A stretch of DNA of 13,069 nt, taken from CAZBWE01 sp964568985. GTDB taxonomy: Bacteria; Planctomycetota; Phycisphaerae; Sedimentisphaerales; Anaerobacaceae. The DNA is taken from the NCBI GenBank assembly GCA_964568985.1, contig CAZMSP010000057.1, forward strand, positions 1-13,069, given 5' to 3'. Every line of letters begins with the position of its first letter. Within the stretch, counting starts at the first letter, position 1. The notes beneath the pieces were generated by a model. The model was not told the DNA's origin and searched no databases. It worked only from the letters and a program-made list of their open reading frames with translations. The position numbers and the translations under genes are program-made. Below are positions 6,967 through 13,069 of the stretch, in pieces.

Positions 6967-7193
6967 GCGAAAGCACACTTAAAATTCGTTTGAAAAGGCG
7001 GGTCAATGTCGTTCTTTTATTGGGGATTTTTAACCTAAAACTTTTGCAAAATAAATAGGAGTGAGAAGATTGTTTCAAGTGAAATCTGTCCCAATAGTCA
7101 TTTTTTCTTATCAGGTATTGCAAATAGTCAAGGTTTTTTAGCAGTTTTGCATTAGAACTGCTTAAGTTTAGCATTTTGTCTTCGACAATAATA
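6967..7193. other. Upstream region of the LuxR-type gene
   Basis: AT-rich, no ORF of note. It contains ATCAGGTATT at 7110-7119, identical to the start of the repeated element at 7791, and an inverted repeat, AGCAGTT (7140-7146)/AACTGCT (7156-7162), whose centre is 9 bases. The latter could be an operator for a dimeric regulator. No confident -10/-35 was found. Confidence 0.35.
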
Positions 7194-7203
7194 TGAGGTG
7201 TAA

Positions 7204-7230
7204 ATGTCAATTACTGCGTGGTGCTTTTGA
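7204..7230 (+). promoter_or_regulatory. Eight-codon micro-ORF abutting the LuxR-type gene
   Basis: ATG 7204 follows GAGGTG (7194-7199), the best Shine-Dalgarno in the area. The micro-ORF reads MSITAWCF and stops at TGA 7228-7230, directly followed by the ATG of the regulator in the same frame. The regulator start has no Shine-Dalgarno of its own, so it may depend on termination-reinitiation here. Confidence 0.35.
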
Positions 7231-7695
7231 ATGCCGAACATTCTAATGGGGCCAAGAGTAATGACTGACAAGACGGGACTGTTAGAAAAAGAAATGGACT
7301 TGGCCATCCCTGACGGGAGTGCTGCATTTGCTGACCCTGCTACAGCTCGAAAAGCCTTCTCGTCGGGGCACGGCGCCGAGACGAGTGAGAAACCATCTGT
7401 ACGCACGAGTCATCCGACTATCAATCAAGCATCGACCACAAACGTAAAGCTGCCTGCAATGGATGGTCTGCTTGAAGATACACTTGTCAGTATTAAGCCT
7501 GCCAAACATCTGACCAGACGTGAAGCGGAAGTTCTGAAATTGATTGTCAGTGGTAATACCAACAAGAAAATAGCTCAGAAACTTTATCGGACTGAGCGAA
7601 CAGTTGAATATCACCGGAACCGGCTTATGTGCAAACTTGGCGCCCACAATGCAGCCGATTTAGTCAAACGTGCTATTGCTATGGGAATTGTGTAA
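7231..7695 (+). CDS. LuxR/GerE-type helix-turn-helix regulator without receiver domain
   Basis: 154 residues. The C-terminal 61 residues (94-154) form a complete LuxR/NarL-type HTH: LTRREAEVLKLIVSGNTNKK, IAQKLYRTERTVEYHRNRLM, then CKLGAHNAADLVKRAIAMGI. The first ~90 residues are low in hydrophobics and rich in Ser, Thr, Ala and Pro, with no receiver or autoinducer-binding fold, so sensing is either absent or indirect. It presumably binds DNA as a dimer. ATG 7231 directly follows an in-frame TGA; ATG 7261 (AAGAG five bases ahead) is an alternative giving 144 residues. It sits between a metal transporter and the phosphorylase, and copies of a shared element occur upstream of the next two transcription units, making these plausible targets. 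No clear terminator follows. Confidence 0.8.
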   Translation: MPNILMGPRVMTDKTGLLEKEMDLAIPDGSAAFADPATARKAFSSGHGAETSEKPSVRTSHPTINQASTTNVKLPAMDGLLEDTLVSIKPAKHLTRREAEVLKLIVSGNTNKKIAQKLYRTERTVEYHRNRLMCKLGAHNAADLVKRAIAMGIV

Positions 7696-7790
7696 TAGCT
7701 TCAATTATACTGAGTATTTTTAAGTTTATCCTCTTATTGAGCATTTCTTCAACACCCCTTGTCTAAGGTTTTTGCATTCCATCCTGTACG

Positions 7791-7840
7791 AAATCAGGTA
7801 TTTTCCGAAATCGACTTGTAGAGAGAATTTGACGAGTAAT
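7791..7840 (+). promoter_or_regulatory. Two-block repeated element, copy 1 (upstream of glgP)
   Basis: Block 1 (7791-7812) begins AAATCAGGTA and ends TTTCCGAAATC. After 13 bases comes block 2 (7826-7839), AATTTGACGAGTAA. Compared with copy 2 at 10618-10667, blocks match 35 of 36 bases while the 13-base spacer matches only 3, at identical spacing. Block 2 contains TTGACG, which could be a -35, but no good -10 follows at 16-18 bases. The glgP ATG is 119 bases further on. Confidence 0.6.
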
Positions 7841-7845
7841 CCAGC

Positions 7846-7897
7846 AAGGTTATGCAATTTTTTGAGGACGAAGCCTGTCTCTGCAAGGTGTAACCTT
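7846..7897 (+). repeat. Inverted repeat following element copy 1
   Basis: AAGGTTA (7846-7852) pairs with TAACCTT (7891-7897). Inside, TGCA (7852-7855 region) can pair with TGCA (7882-7885), and GAGGAC with GTCTC. It could fold as a leader stem-loop of the phosphorylase mRNA. Copy 2 is also followed by a 7-bp stem of different sequence. Confidence 0.35.
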
Positions 7898-7959
7898 AGA
7901 AAGGGTAGTAATCTCGATAAGTCAAAAGGCAGTAAAAGAGTTGACCAAGTGAGGATTAT

Positions 7960-10506
7960 ATGACTTTTAAAAGCATTTTTGTTTACCCGAAGTTGCCGGA
8001 GAACTTACATCGCTTGTATGAGTTGGCTTCTAATGTATGGTCTTCCTGGAATCATGATGCGATAGAGCTTTTCTATCGTATAGATTCTCGAATCTTTAGA
8101 GAGGCGAATCACAATCCTCTAAAACTTTTGCATAGTCTCAGCAAAGAAAAGTTGAGCGACTTGTCCGGCGACATGGGCTTTATTAGCGAAGTTGAAAAGG
8201 TATGGGAAAAATTCCAAAATTATCTCCACTATCCAGGCACTTTCAAAGAGGAGTACGCCAGCGAATGTAATTTTGGACAAGATGAAGTAATCGCCTATTT
8301 TTCGATGGAATTCGGCCTTCACGAGTCCATACAGATATATGCTGGTGGATTGGGTATCTTGGCGGGAGATTTTCTAAAGGGTGCTTCCGATTTGGGTATG
8401 CCCGTTATTGGTATTGGATTGTTGTATAAGTTTGGTTATTTCACCCAGCATATAGATATAAATGGGTACCAGCAGGAAACATTTAACAGGCTCGAAAACC
8501 ACCTTGTCCCTGTTAAGGAATTGCGAGATTCGCAGGGTAGCTGGGCTCACGTTAAAGTAAGGATTGCGGATGAGGAGGTAAAAGTTAAGCTGTGGAAAAT
8601 CGATGTCGGCAAATCCAAGCTAATATTGCTTGATACGGACATAGAAGACAATCCTTCCCATTTGCGTGATATCACTAATGAGCTTTATGTCGGTGACCGC
8701 GAGAAAAGACTACAGCAGGAACTGGTTCTGGGGATTGGGGGTATCAAGGCTTTGGAGCTTTTGGGGATAAAGACCAAAATCTATCACTTCAATGAGGGAC
8801 ATTCGGCTTTTGCCATCATAGAAAGACTGCGGGACTTGATGACAAACCAGAAGTTTTCATTTCCCGAAGCAAAGGCCATCATAAGAAATTCGACGGTGTT
8901 TACAACCCACACGCCTGTTATAGCGGGCAATGAAAATTTCGATACTGATTTGGTTAAAAAGTGTCTCCAGCCGGAGGTTAAAGCAATAGGGCTTACGTTT
9001 GATGAAGTCGCGCGTCTGGGTTACGTAAACGGCAATACAGATGTTTTTTGGCTGCCGGTCTTTGCAATGCAGTTTTCCCGATATATTAACGGTGTTTCGA
9101 AACAGCACGCTCAAATGTCTCGGAAGATGTGGTCTTGTATTTTCCCGGAAAGGCCGACGATGGAAATACCCATAAAAGCAATTACCAATGGTGTACATAT
9201 ATCCTGGATAAGTCCGCCTTTCAATGAATTGTTTAATCGGTATCTGAGGCCTCATTATGTACATTGCGATAAGAAGGAAGATGTCTGGAAGACCATTTAT
9301 GATATTCCGGACGAGGAATTATGGGAAGAACATCGTAGAAACAAAAGGGATTTAATAAACTTCATAAGGAGACAGTTCAACCATCAGCCGCTTGCAGAAG
9401 AACATTCCAGTCTTAGAAAACCGGATGTAAACCTGTCACTTAATACTGACTATCTAACGATAGTTTTTGCCAGGCGTTTTGCGGCCTATAAAAGGCCGAC
9501 TTTGATTCTTAAGGATAAGAAGCGATTTAGTAAGATTCTAACTGATCCGGCGAAGCCGGTACAAATGATTTTTGCGGGGAAAGTTCATCCTGCGGATACG
9601 GCAAGCAAAGGGATGATTAAAGAGATAATCGATTTTGCTAAAGAGTTCAATGTAGAAGACAGAGTAATTTTCCTGGAAAATTACGATATGAATATAGCGA
9701 GGCATCTTTGCTGGGGAGCAGATATATGGCTGAACAATCCGGACCAGGAAATGGAGGCCAGCGGAACCAGCGGTATGAAAGCCGCGATGAATGGGGTTTT
9801 ACACCTCAGTACGCTTGAAGGATGGTGGCTGGAAGGCTACAACGGCAATAACGGCTGGGCAATAACTGCAGGTACACGGCACAACAGGGCGGATTTACAA
9901 AGGCAAGCCGACGCAAATCAGTTGTATGACCTTCTGGAGCATGAGATAACCGAACTATACTACCGTCGCAACGATACGGATGTCCCCGAGAGGTGGGTGG
10001 CGATGATGAAAAATTCGATAACTTCAGTTTGTCAGGATTTCAATATGACCAGGATGCTTCGTGATTACCTTGAAAAATTCTATATACCTGCGATAAAGGA
10101 TTCAGCTCGCATATCCGATGGCAATCACGAATTGCTCAAACAGGCCATCCAGGAAGAAAGGGAAGTTTTAAGACACTTCAATGACGTCAGGATAACATCG
10201 TTTTCAACCGGCACTGAAAAAAAGGGTCGCTTAGCAGAAGGTGAAAGTATGGAGGTCCAGTGCAGCGTTCGATTCGGCCAGGCCCGGCCGGAACTCTTCA
10301 ATGTCGAGCTTTTTTACATGTATGATAACAACAAGACCTACAAAATACTTCCCATGGAGTTAGCATCCAGGCAAGATGGTGAGGTGTCCTATAGGCATTG
10401 TCTTGCGATAGAAGGGTACGGCGGCCAAGGCTTAAACGTCCGAATAAAGCCGGCAAACGCGATTGTACAGGATATACACCCTGAGCTAATTAAGTGGAAG
10501 GATTAA
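7960..10506 (+). CDS. glgP: Alpha-glucan phosphorylase (GT35)
   Basis: 848 residues, the length of the Thermotoga/Thermus-type alpha-glucan phosphorylases, which carry an N-terminal DUF3417-like region (residues ~10-110, PENLHRLYELASNVWSSWNH). The enzyme splits alpha-1,4-glucans with phosphate to give glucose-1-phosphate, using pyridoxal phosphate. Landmarks in order: YFSMEFGLHES (113-123), YAGGLGILAGDFLKGASDLG, HFNEGHSAF (276-284), TTHTPVIAGNE (316-326), ITNGVHISWI, ARRFAAYKRP (from 504), IFAGKVHPAD, and EASGTSGMKAAMNG, in which K607 is the PLP lysine. The last ~110 residues are the family's beta-rich tail. ATG 7960 has GAGG (7951-7954) five bases upstream. No glycogen-synthesis gene is adjacent. 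The upstream element is shared with the fibre-subunit gene. Confidence 0.95.
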   Translation: MTFKSIFVYPKLPENLHRLYELASNVWSSWNHDAIELFYRIDSRIFREANHNPLKLLHSLSKEKLSDLSGDMGFISEVEKVWEKFQNYLHYPGTFKEEYASECNFGQDEVIAYFSMEFGLHESIQIYAGGLGILAGDFLKGASDLGMPVIGIGLLYKFGYFTQHIDINGYQQETFNRLENHLVPVKELRDSQGSWAHVKVRIADEEVKVKLWKIDVGKSKLILLDTDIEDNPSHLRDITNELYVGDREKRLQQELVLGIGGIKALELLGIKTKIYHFNEGHSAFAIIERLRDLMTNQKFSFPEAKAIIRNSTVFTTHTPVIAGNENFDTDLVKKCLQPEVKAIGLTFDEVARLGYVNGNTDVFWLPVFAMQFSRYINGVSKQHAQMSRKMWSCIFPERPTMEIPIKAITNGVHISWISPPFNELFNRYLRPHYVHCDKKEDVWKTIYDIPDEELWEEHRRNKRDLINFIRRQFNHQPLAEEHSSLRKPDVNLSLNTDYLTIVFARRFAAYKRPTLILKDKKRFSKILTDPAKPVQMIFAGKVHPADTASKGMIKEIIDFAKEFNVEDRVIFLENYDMNIARHLCWGADIWLNNPDQEMEASGTSGMKAAMNGVLHLSTLEGWWLEGYNGNNGWAITAGTRHNRADLQRQADANQLYDLLEHEITELYYRRNDTDVPERWVAMMKNSITSVCQDFNMTRMLRDYLEKFYIPAIKDSARISDGNHELLKQAIQEEREVLRHFNDVRITSFSTGTEKKGRLAEGESMEVQCSVRFGQARPELFNVELFYMYDNNKTYKILPMELASRQDGEVSYRHCLAIEGYGGQGLNVRIKPANAIVQDIHPELIKWKD

Positions 10507-10617
10507 GGCTCAACAATGATGTTTTCGCCCGTGAACTCAACAGCAGTTTTTGCTATCTCAGGCCAACAATAAGATAAATGATACCATCGCCTTTATAGTC
10601 ATATCTTTGATATAGCC
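10507..10617. other. Spacer after glgP
   Basis: No convincing terminator, ORF or repeat; the shared two-block element follows at 10618. Confidence 0.4.
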
Positions 10618-10667
10618 AAATCAGGTACTTTCCGAAATCACATCACCGTTAAAATTTGACGAGTAAC
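10618..10667 (+). promoter_or_regulatory. Two-block repeated element, copy 2 (upstream of subunit gene)
   Basis: Block 1 is at 10618-10639 (AAATCAGGTA then CTTTCCGAAATC) and block 2 at 10653-10666 (AATTTGACGAGTAA), with a 13-base spacer as in copy 1. The only block difference is T to C at the eleventh base. It lies 77 bases upstream of ATG 10745. Conserved blocks with a freely diverged spacer of constant length indicate a binding site or promoter rather than a recent duplication. Confidence 0.6.
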
Positions 10668-10674
10668 TTCACAG

Positions 10675-10707
10675 TAAGCTTTTGTATCAGTGGGAAGTAT
10701 AAGCTTA
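10675..10707 (+). repeat. Inverted repeat following element copy 2
   Basis: TAAGCTT (10675-10681) pairs with AAGCTTA (10701-10707) across 19 bases. The position relative to the element (8 bases after block 2) parallels the 7846-7897 repeat at copy 1 (6 bases after), but the arm sequences differ. Confidence 0.3.
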
Positions 10708-10744
10708 AAAACGAAATATCGTGATAGATAAAAAGGATCAATCT

Positions 10745-11293
10745 ATGAAAGCTTCAACAGCTAAAATTTTGTTACTGGTAGCGTTGGTCGTGGGGCTTCC
10801 AGGTGTGGCAACGGCAGCGAGTGACTTTAAGACGCAGACTATGGATCTTAATATTGACGATATAGCTGTGATTGGCGTCTCTGCTGCTACTGTTCCAACT
10901 ATGACCATTACTGCACCAGCAGCTGGTAATGAGGGAGATAACCCGCAGGACGCTAGTGACAGTAGCACCAAGATTGAGTACACTTCAGTTGTTCTCACCA
11001 CTGAGACTCGAACAATAACAGCGGAAATAACTACTGATAATGTACCGCCTGGTACCCAGTTGACGCTGATAGCAGAATCTGTCCCTGCTGGTTGCGGAAG
11101 CGCAGCAGTAGAGCAGATACTATCTACCACGGTGGCTAAAGCCATAATTACTGGAATTGGAAGCTGTGCCACGGGGGGCTCTGGCTCTGGACCAACACTT
11201 ACTTATAGCTTCGAGGTAACTGATGTCACAAGTCTGGTAGCAGGTAGTGATACAGAGCCGGTGATTACACTTACTATAACAGAGGGTAGCTGA
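10745..11293 (+). CDS. Exported beta-rich protein, putative fibre subunit 1
   Basis: 182 residues from ATG 10745, which has AAGGA seven bases upstream; a GTG at 10721 in frame is less likely. Residues 1-24 are a clear Sec signal peptide ending GVATA, cleaved before ASDF. The mature part is Thr/Ser/Val-rich with alternating hydrophobic strands, two Cys (in PAGCGSAA and GIGSCATGG) that could form a disulfide, and a terminal strand PVITLTITEG. The GIGSC...LTYSFEVTD...LVAG pattern followed by a terminal beta strand resembles small secreted proteins encoded beside PapD-like chaperones, and loosely spore-coat-U/fimbrial subunits. Role as a structural subunit is inferred from context. It follows the shared element and precedes a terminator, so it is probably the most abundant product of the locus. 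Confidence 0.65.
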   Translation: MKASTAKILLLVALVVGLPGVATAASDFKTQTMDLNIDDIAVIGVSAATVPTMTITAPAAGNEGDNPQDASDSSTKIEYTSVVLTTETRTITAEITTDNVPPGTQLTLIAESVPAGCGSAAVEQILSTTVAKAIITGIGSCATGGSGSGPTLTYSFEVTDVTSLVAGSDTEPVITLTITEGS

Positions 11294-11332
11294 GAAGTAA
11301 AACACTGTTAGCTATAGAAAGATTTTAGGAGT

Positions 11333-11365
11333 AGGGTAGCTGGTTTGGCTACCCTATTTTTATTC
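11333..11365 (+). terminator. Terminator/attenuator between subunit genes 1 and 2
   Basis: AGGGTAGC (11333-11340) pairs perfectly with GCTACCCT (11348-11355), 7-base loop, followed by ATTTTTATT. It ends only two bases before ATG 11368, so the downstream genes depend on read-through or a separate promoter. A second copy of the left arm lies at 11283-11290 at the stop codon of subunit 1. Confidence 0.75.
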
Positions 11366-11367
11366 AA

Positions 11368-11841
11368 ATGAAAAAGATAGCTCTACCAGCTCTATTGGCT
11401 TGCCTTATTTGCTCTGGCGGAATATGCTGGGCTATATCAATTACGGTAACCGGCAACTGGTCTGAGACCATAGATTCCACGGATTTACAGGCTGGTGCCG
11501 GAAGCGACCTGATAAGCACCTATGAGAGCGCCGTTGATACCGTATCCATAGACATTTCAGCCACCATTGGTAACTGGGGATTGGACGTTAAAAAATTCGA
11601 TACCAACTGGCATAGTGACTTGCACCTGCACGTTAAGAGAACCTCTGATGGTACGGGCTCAGGCAGTATCTCAGGCGGCGGTGCTTACCAGGAGGTAACA
11701 GATACTGACCAGAGCTTTTTCAGCGGCAATGGGGATAGAAGCAGTATAAACGTCCAGTTGGAGCTCACGGGTGTTTCGATACAGGTACCTCCTGATACTT
11801 ATACGACCACAGTTTATTATACGGTTTCTGACCAACCATAA
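11368..11841 (+). CDS. Exported beta-rich protein, putative fibre subunit 2
   Basis: 157 residues. Residues 1-22 form a signal peptide (MKKIALPALLACLICSGG, then ICWA) with cleavage before ISITVTG. The mature protein is Gly/Ser/Thr/Asp-rich, has no Cys, and consists of predicted beta strands: ITVTGNWSETI, TVSIDISATIG, LDVKKFD, SINVQLELTGVSI. It ends with DTYTTTVYYTVSDQ, a closing strand pattern (P..Y..TV..TV) like that of spore-coat-U/archaic pilin subunits. No family is firmly recognised; the subunit role is inferred. The ATG has no Shine-Dalgarno at normal distance. TAGGAG (11326-11331) lies 36 bases upstream, immediately before the terminator hairpin. The following gene begins 15 bases after the stop. 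Confidence 0.6.
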   Translation: MKKIALPALLACLICSGGICWAISITVTGNWSETIDSTDLQAGAGSDLISTYESAVDTVSIDISATIGNWGLDVKKFDTNWHSDLHLHVKRTSDGTGSGSISGGGAYQEVTDTDQSFFSGNGDRSSINVQLELTGVSIQVPPDTYTTTVYYTVSDQP

Positions 11842-11856
11842 TTAAGGGAAATAGCG

Positions 11857-12729
11857 GTGAAGACAAGAATAATGGACTTGGCTATCCTCCCGAAAGGGAC
11901 ACCTAACGGCGCTGACGGGAGAATTCTTTGTTTGGTTTTAGTTTTTTGCTTTTTAGCACCGTCAGTAACTAACGCAGGGATATCTATTATAGGCAGCTTA
12001 ACCCATGAGAAAAAATCAAATCCTGGCCCAGGCGAAACCTATGAGGGTTCCATCCTTATTAAAAACACCAGTGCCAAACCGCAGGAAGTAAAGATTTACC
12101 AGACTGATTATGAGTTCTGTTTTGATGGCAGCAACAATTATGGCCCACCCGGCAAATTGGAACGCTCCAATGCCAACTGGCTCAGTTTTAACCCACATTG
12201 GTTGATAATTCCACCCGATGATACATCGACGGTCAATTACACCGTAAAGGTTCCCAACGACCCGAACCTTGTGGGAACCTACTGGAGTATGCTTATGGTT
12301 GAGGGGATACCTGAAAGCTCGCTGCAGAGCAGTCAGCCGGAAAAGAACAAAGCCAAAATAGGTGTAACTCAAATTTTTCGCTACGGTATCCAGATGATTA
12401 CACATATCGGTGACACCGGCGAGAGACAACTTAAATTTTTAAAAACAGAACTTATAAGGGAAGCAGAAAGAAGAATTTTCCAGGTGGATGTGGAAAATAT
12501 CGGGCAGAGATGGCTAAGGCCGCTTCTGTGGCTCGAAATCTATGATGAAAACGGCACATGCATTGGCAGGTTCGAGGGTGGGACGAAGCGCATTTACCCG
12601 GATACATCTGTTCGATACAAAATAGATATAACTGATGTACCAAATGACAATTACAAAGCTCTGATGGTGGCCGACTGTGGGGGGGATTATATTTTTGGGG
12701 CCAACTATACCTTGAAATTTGAAGAATGA
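11857..12729 (+). CDS. Putative periplasmic chaperone, PapD-like Ig fold
   Basis: 290 residues from GTG 11857 (AAGGGA seven bases upstream; ATG 11872 is an alternative). A long n-region precedes a hydrophobic stretch and cleavage near SVTNA/GISI (about residue 41). The mature protein has two predicted Ig-like domains. The first (about 42-150) has the chaperone-like opening YEGSILIKNTSAKPQEVKIY and WLIIPPDDTSTVNYTVKVP, then GTYWSMLMVEG. After a linker and KIGVTQIFRYGIQMITHI, the second (about 200-290) has RIFQVDVENIGQRWLRPLLW and ends GANYTLKF. This resembles DUF916/PapD-like chaperones that escort subunits to an outer-membrane platform; the call is by pattern, not by a conserved catalytic site. 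Its place directly after two exported subunits supports the role. Confidence 0.6.
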   Translation: MKTRIMDLAILPKGTPNGADGRILCLVLVFCFLAPSVTNAGISIIGSLTHEKKSNPGPGETYEGSILIKNTSAKPQEVKIYQTDYEFCFDGSNNYGPPGKLERSNANWLSFNPHWLIIPPDDTSTVNYTVKVPNDPNLVGTYWSMLMVEGIPESSLQSSQPEKNKAKIGVTQIFRYGIQMITHIGDTGERQLKFLKTELIREAERRIFQVDVENIGQRWLRPLLWLEIYDENGTCIGRFEGGTKRIYPDTSVRYKIDITDVPNDNYKALMVADCGGDYIFGANYTLKFEE

Positions 12730-12750
12730 GAAGAATTTATCCAATAAATA

Positions 12751-13069
12751 ATGAGAAGGATTTCATTAATAACTTATGTTTGCCTGTCAGTGGCTGCATT
12801 AGTTTATGCTCAATGGACAAATATTGAGGTAAGACCAACTGGAAAAGAGCTGATTGAGACAGAACCGCGGAATATAGTAACTACTGCCTTTCGCATAACC
12901 AATTCGACCTCCCAAACCCGAGAATTCATCTCTGAAGTGAAACTCCCTGAAGGGTGGTTACTTATTACTAAAGATTTCCCCTTTGAATTAGAATCAAATG
13001 TAAGTGATACAAGACTGGTAAGTTTCTTTGTCCCGCAGGCAACCTTAGCCGGCAAGTATGAAATTACAT
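12751..13069 (+). CDS. Exported protein with Ig-like N-terminal domain, 5' end only
   Basis: 106 codons are visible and the frame is still open at the window edge. Residues 1-20 are a signal peptide (MRRISLITYVCLSVAALVYA) with cleavage before QWTNI. What follows is an Ig-like/NEW3-like beta domain: NIVTTAFRITNSTSQTREFI, VKLPEGWLLI, FPFELE, TRLVSFFVPQATLAGKYEI. In comparable loci the gene after the chaperone encodes a large outer-membrane or usher-like protein with such an N-terminal domain; that identity is inference here because the rest is missing. No Shine-Dalgarno is seen; the start is 21 bases after the chaperone stop, suggesting translational coupling. The first 13 bases nearly repeat those at 12726-12738, which overlap the chaperone stop in another frame. 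Confidence 0.65.
   Translation, partial: MRRISLITYVCLSVAALVYAQWTNIEVRPTGKELIETEPRNIVTTAFRITNSTSQTREFISEVKLPEGWLLITKDFPFELESNVSDTRLVSFFVPQATLAGKYEIT

Noticed and set aside
7140..7162. Hairpin AGCAGTT/AACTGCT as a terminator
   Set aside because: No T-run follows on either strand; an operator or chance dyad is more likely.
7228..7230. Selenocysteine at the in-frame TGA
   Set aside because: A helix-turn-helix regulator has no use for selenocysteine at its N-terminus, and no selenocysteine insertion hairpin is evident after the codon; reinitiation is simpler.
7772..7963. 63-codon plus-strand ORF overlapping element copy 1
   Set aside because: It begins without a good Shine-Dalgarno and overlaps the glgP start. 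The matching frame in copy 2 has a stop codon between the conserved blocks, so the conservation is not at the protein level.
8857..9264. 135-codon minus-strand ORF inside glgP
   Set aside because: It lies entirely within the conserved phosphorylase coding region and has no recognisable domain.
10738..11172. 144-codon minus-strand ORF opposite subunit 1
   Set aside because: Shadow of the plus-strand gene, which has a signal peptide, Shine-Dalgarno and neighbours in the same orientation.

Overview
The window looks like a chromosomal piece of a Gram-negative-type bacterium of moderate GC, most likely a member of the Planctomycetota (Phycisphaerae-like). The clues are a LamG domain followed by a dockerin-like Asp-rich tail, a ThiD2-ThiE fusion, a stand-alone LuxR-type helix-turn-helix protein and several exported beta-rich proteins with Sec signal peptides. 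This assignment is an inference from gene content. No rRNA, tRNA, CRISPR array, insertion sequence or phage gene is visible.

Layout: (1) 2-580, the 3' end of a secreted LamG/dockerin-like protein, closed by a strong terminator at 638-677. (2) 862-2835, a membrane-anchored sulfatase/LtaS-like phosphotransferase. (3) 2836-3520, a 685-base gap holding a good promoter, several hairpins with GGAGGA-type sequence and a terminator: a candidate non-coding RNA or leader. (4) 3521-4582, a ThiD2-ThiE thiamin phosphate synthase, then two doubtful short ORFs and a second good promoter. (5) 5111-6070, a pterin-binding methyltetrahydrofolate:corrinoid methyltransferase-like protein, convergent with (6) a ZupT-like ZIP metal transporter at 6876-6097 on the minus strand. 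(7) 7231-7695, a LuxR-type regulator without a receiver domain. (8) 7960-10506, an alpha-glucan phosphorylase. (9) 10745-13069 (runs off the end), a row of four exported proteins: two small beta-rich putative fibre subunits, a PapD-like putative periplasmic chaperone, and the start of a fourth exported protein with an Ig-like N-terminus. Together they look like a divergent chaperone-usher-like surface-fibre locus.

The most notable non-coding signal is a two-block element found twice. Blocks of 22 and 14 bases, 35 of 36 positions identical, are separated by exactly 13 unrelated bases. One copy precedes the phosphorylase gene (7791-7840) and the other precedes the first fibre-subunit gene (10618-10667). 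A shorter match to the first block lies upstream of the LuxR-type gene. This suggests a small regulon linking storage-glucan use with surface-fibre production, possibly under the neighbouring regulator. A terminator hairpin between the first and second subunit genes probably sets their relative amounts, and it has an alternative pairing partner at the upstream stop codon.
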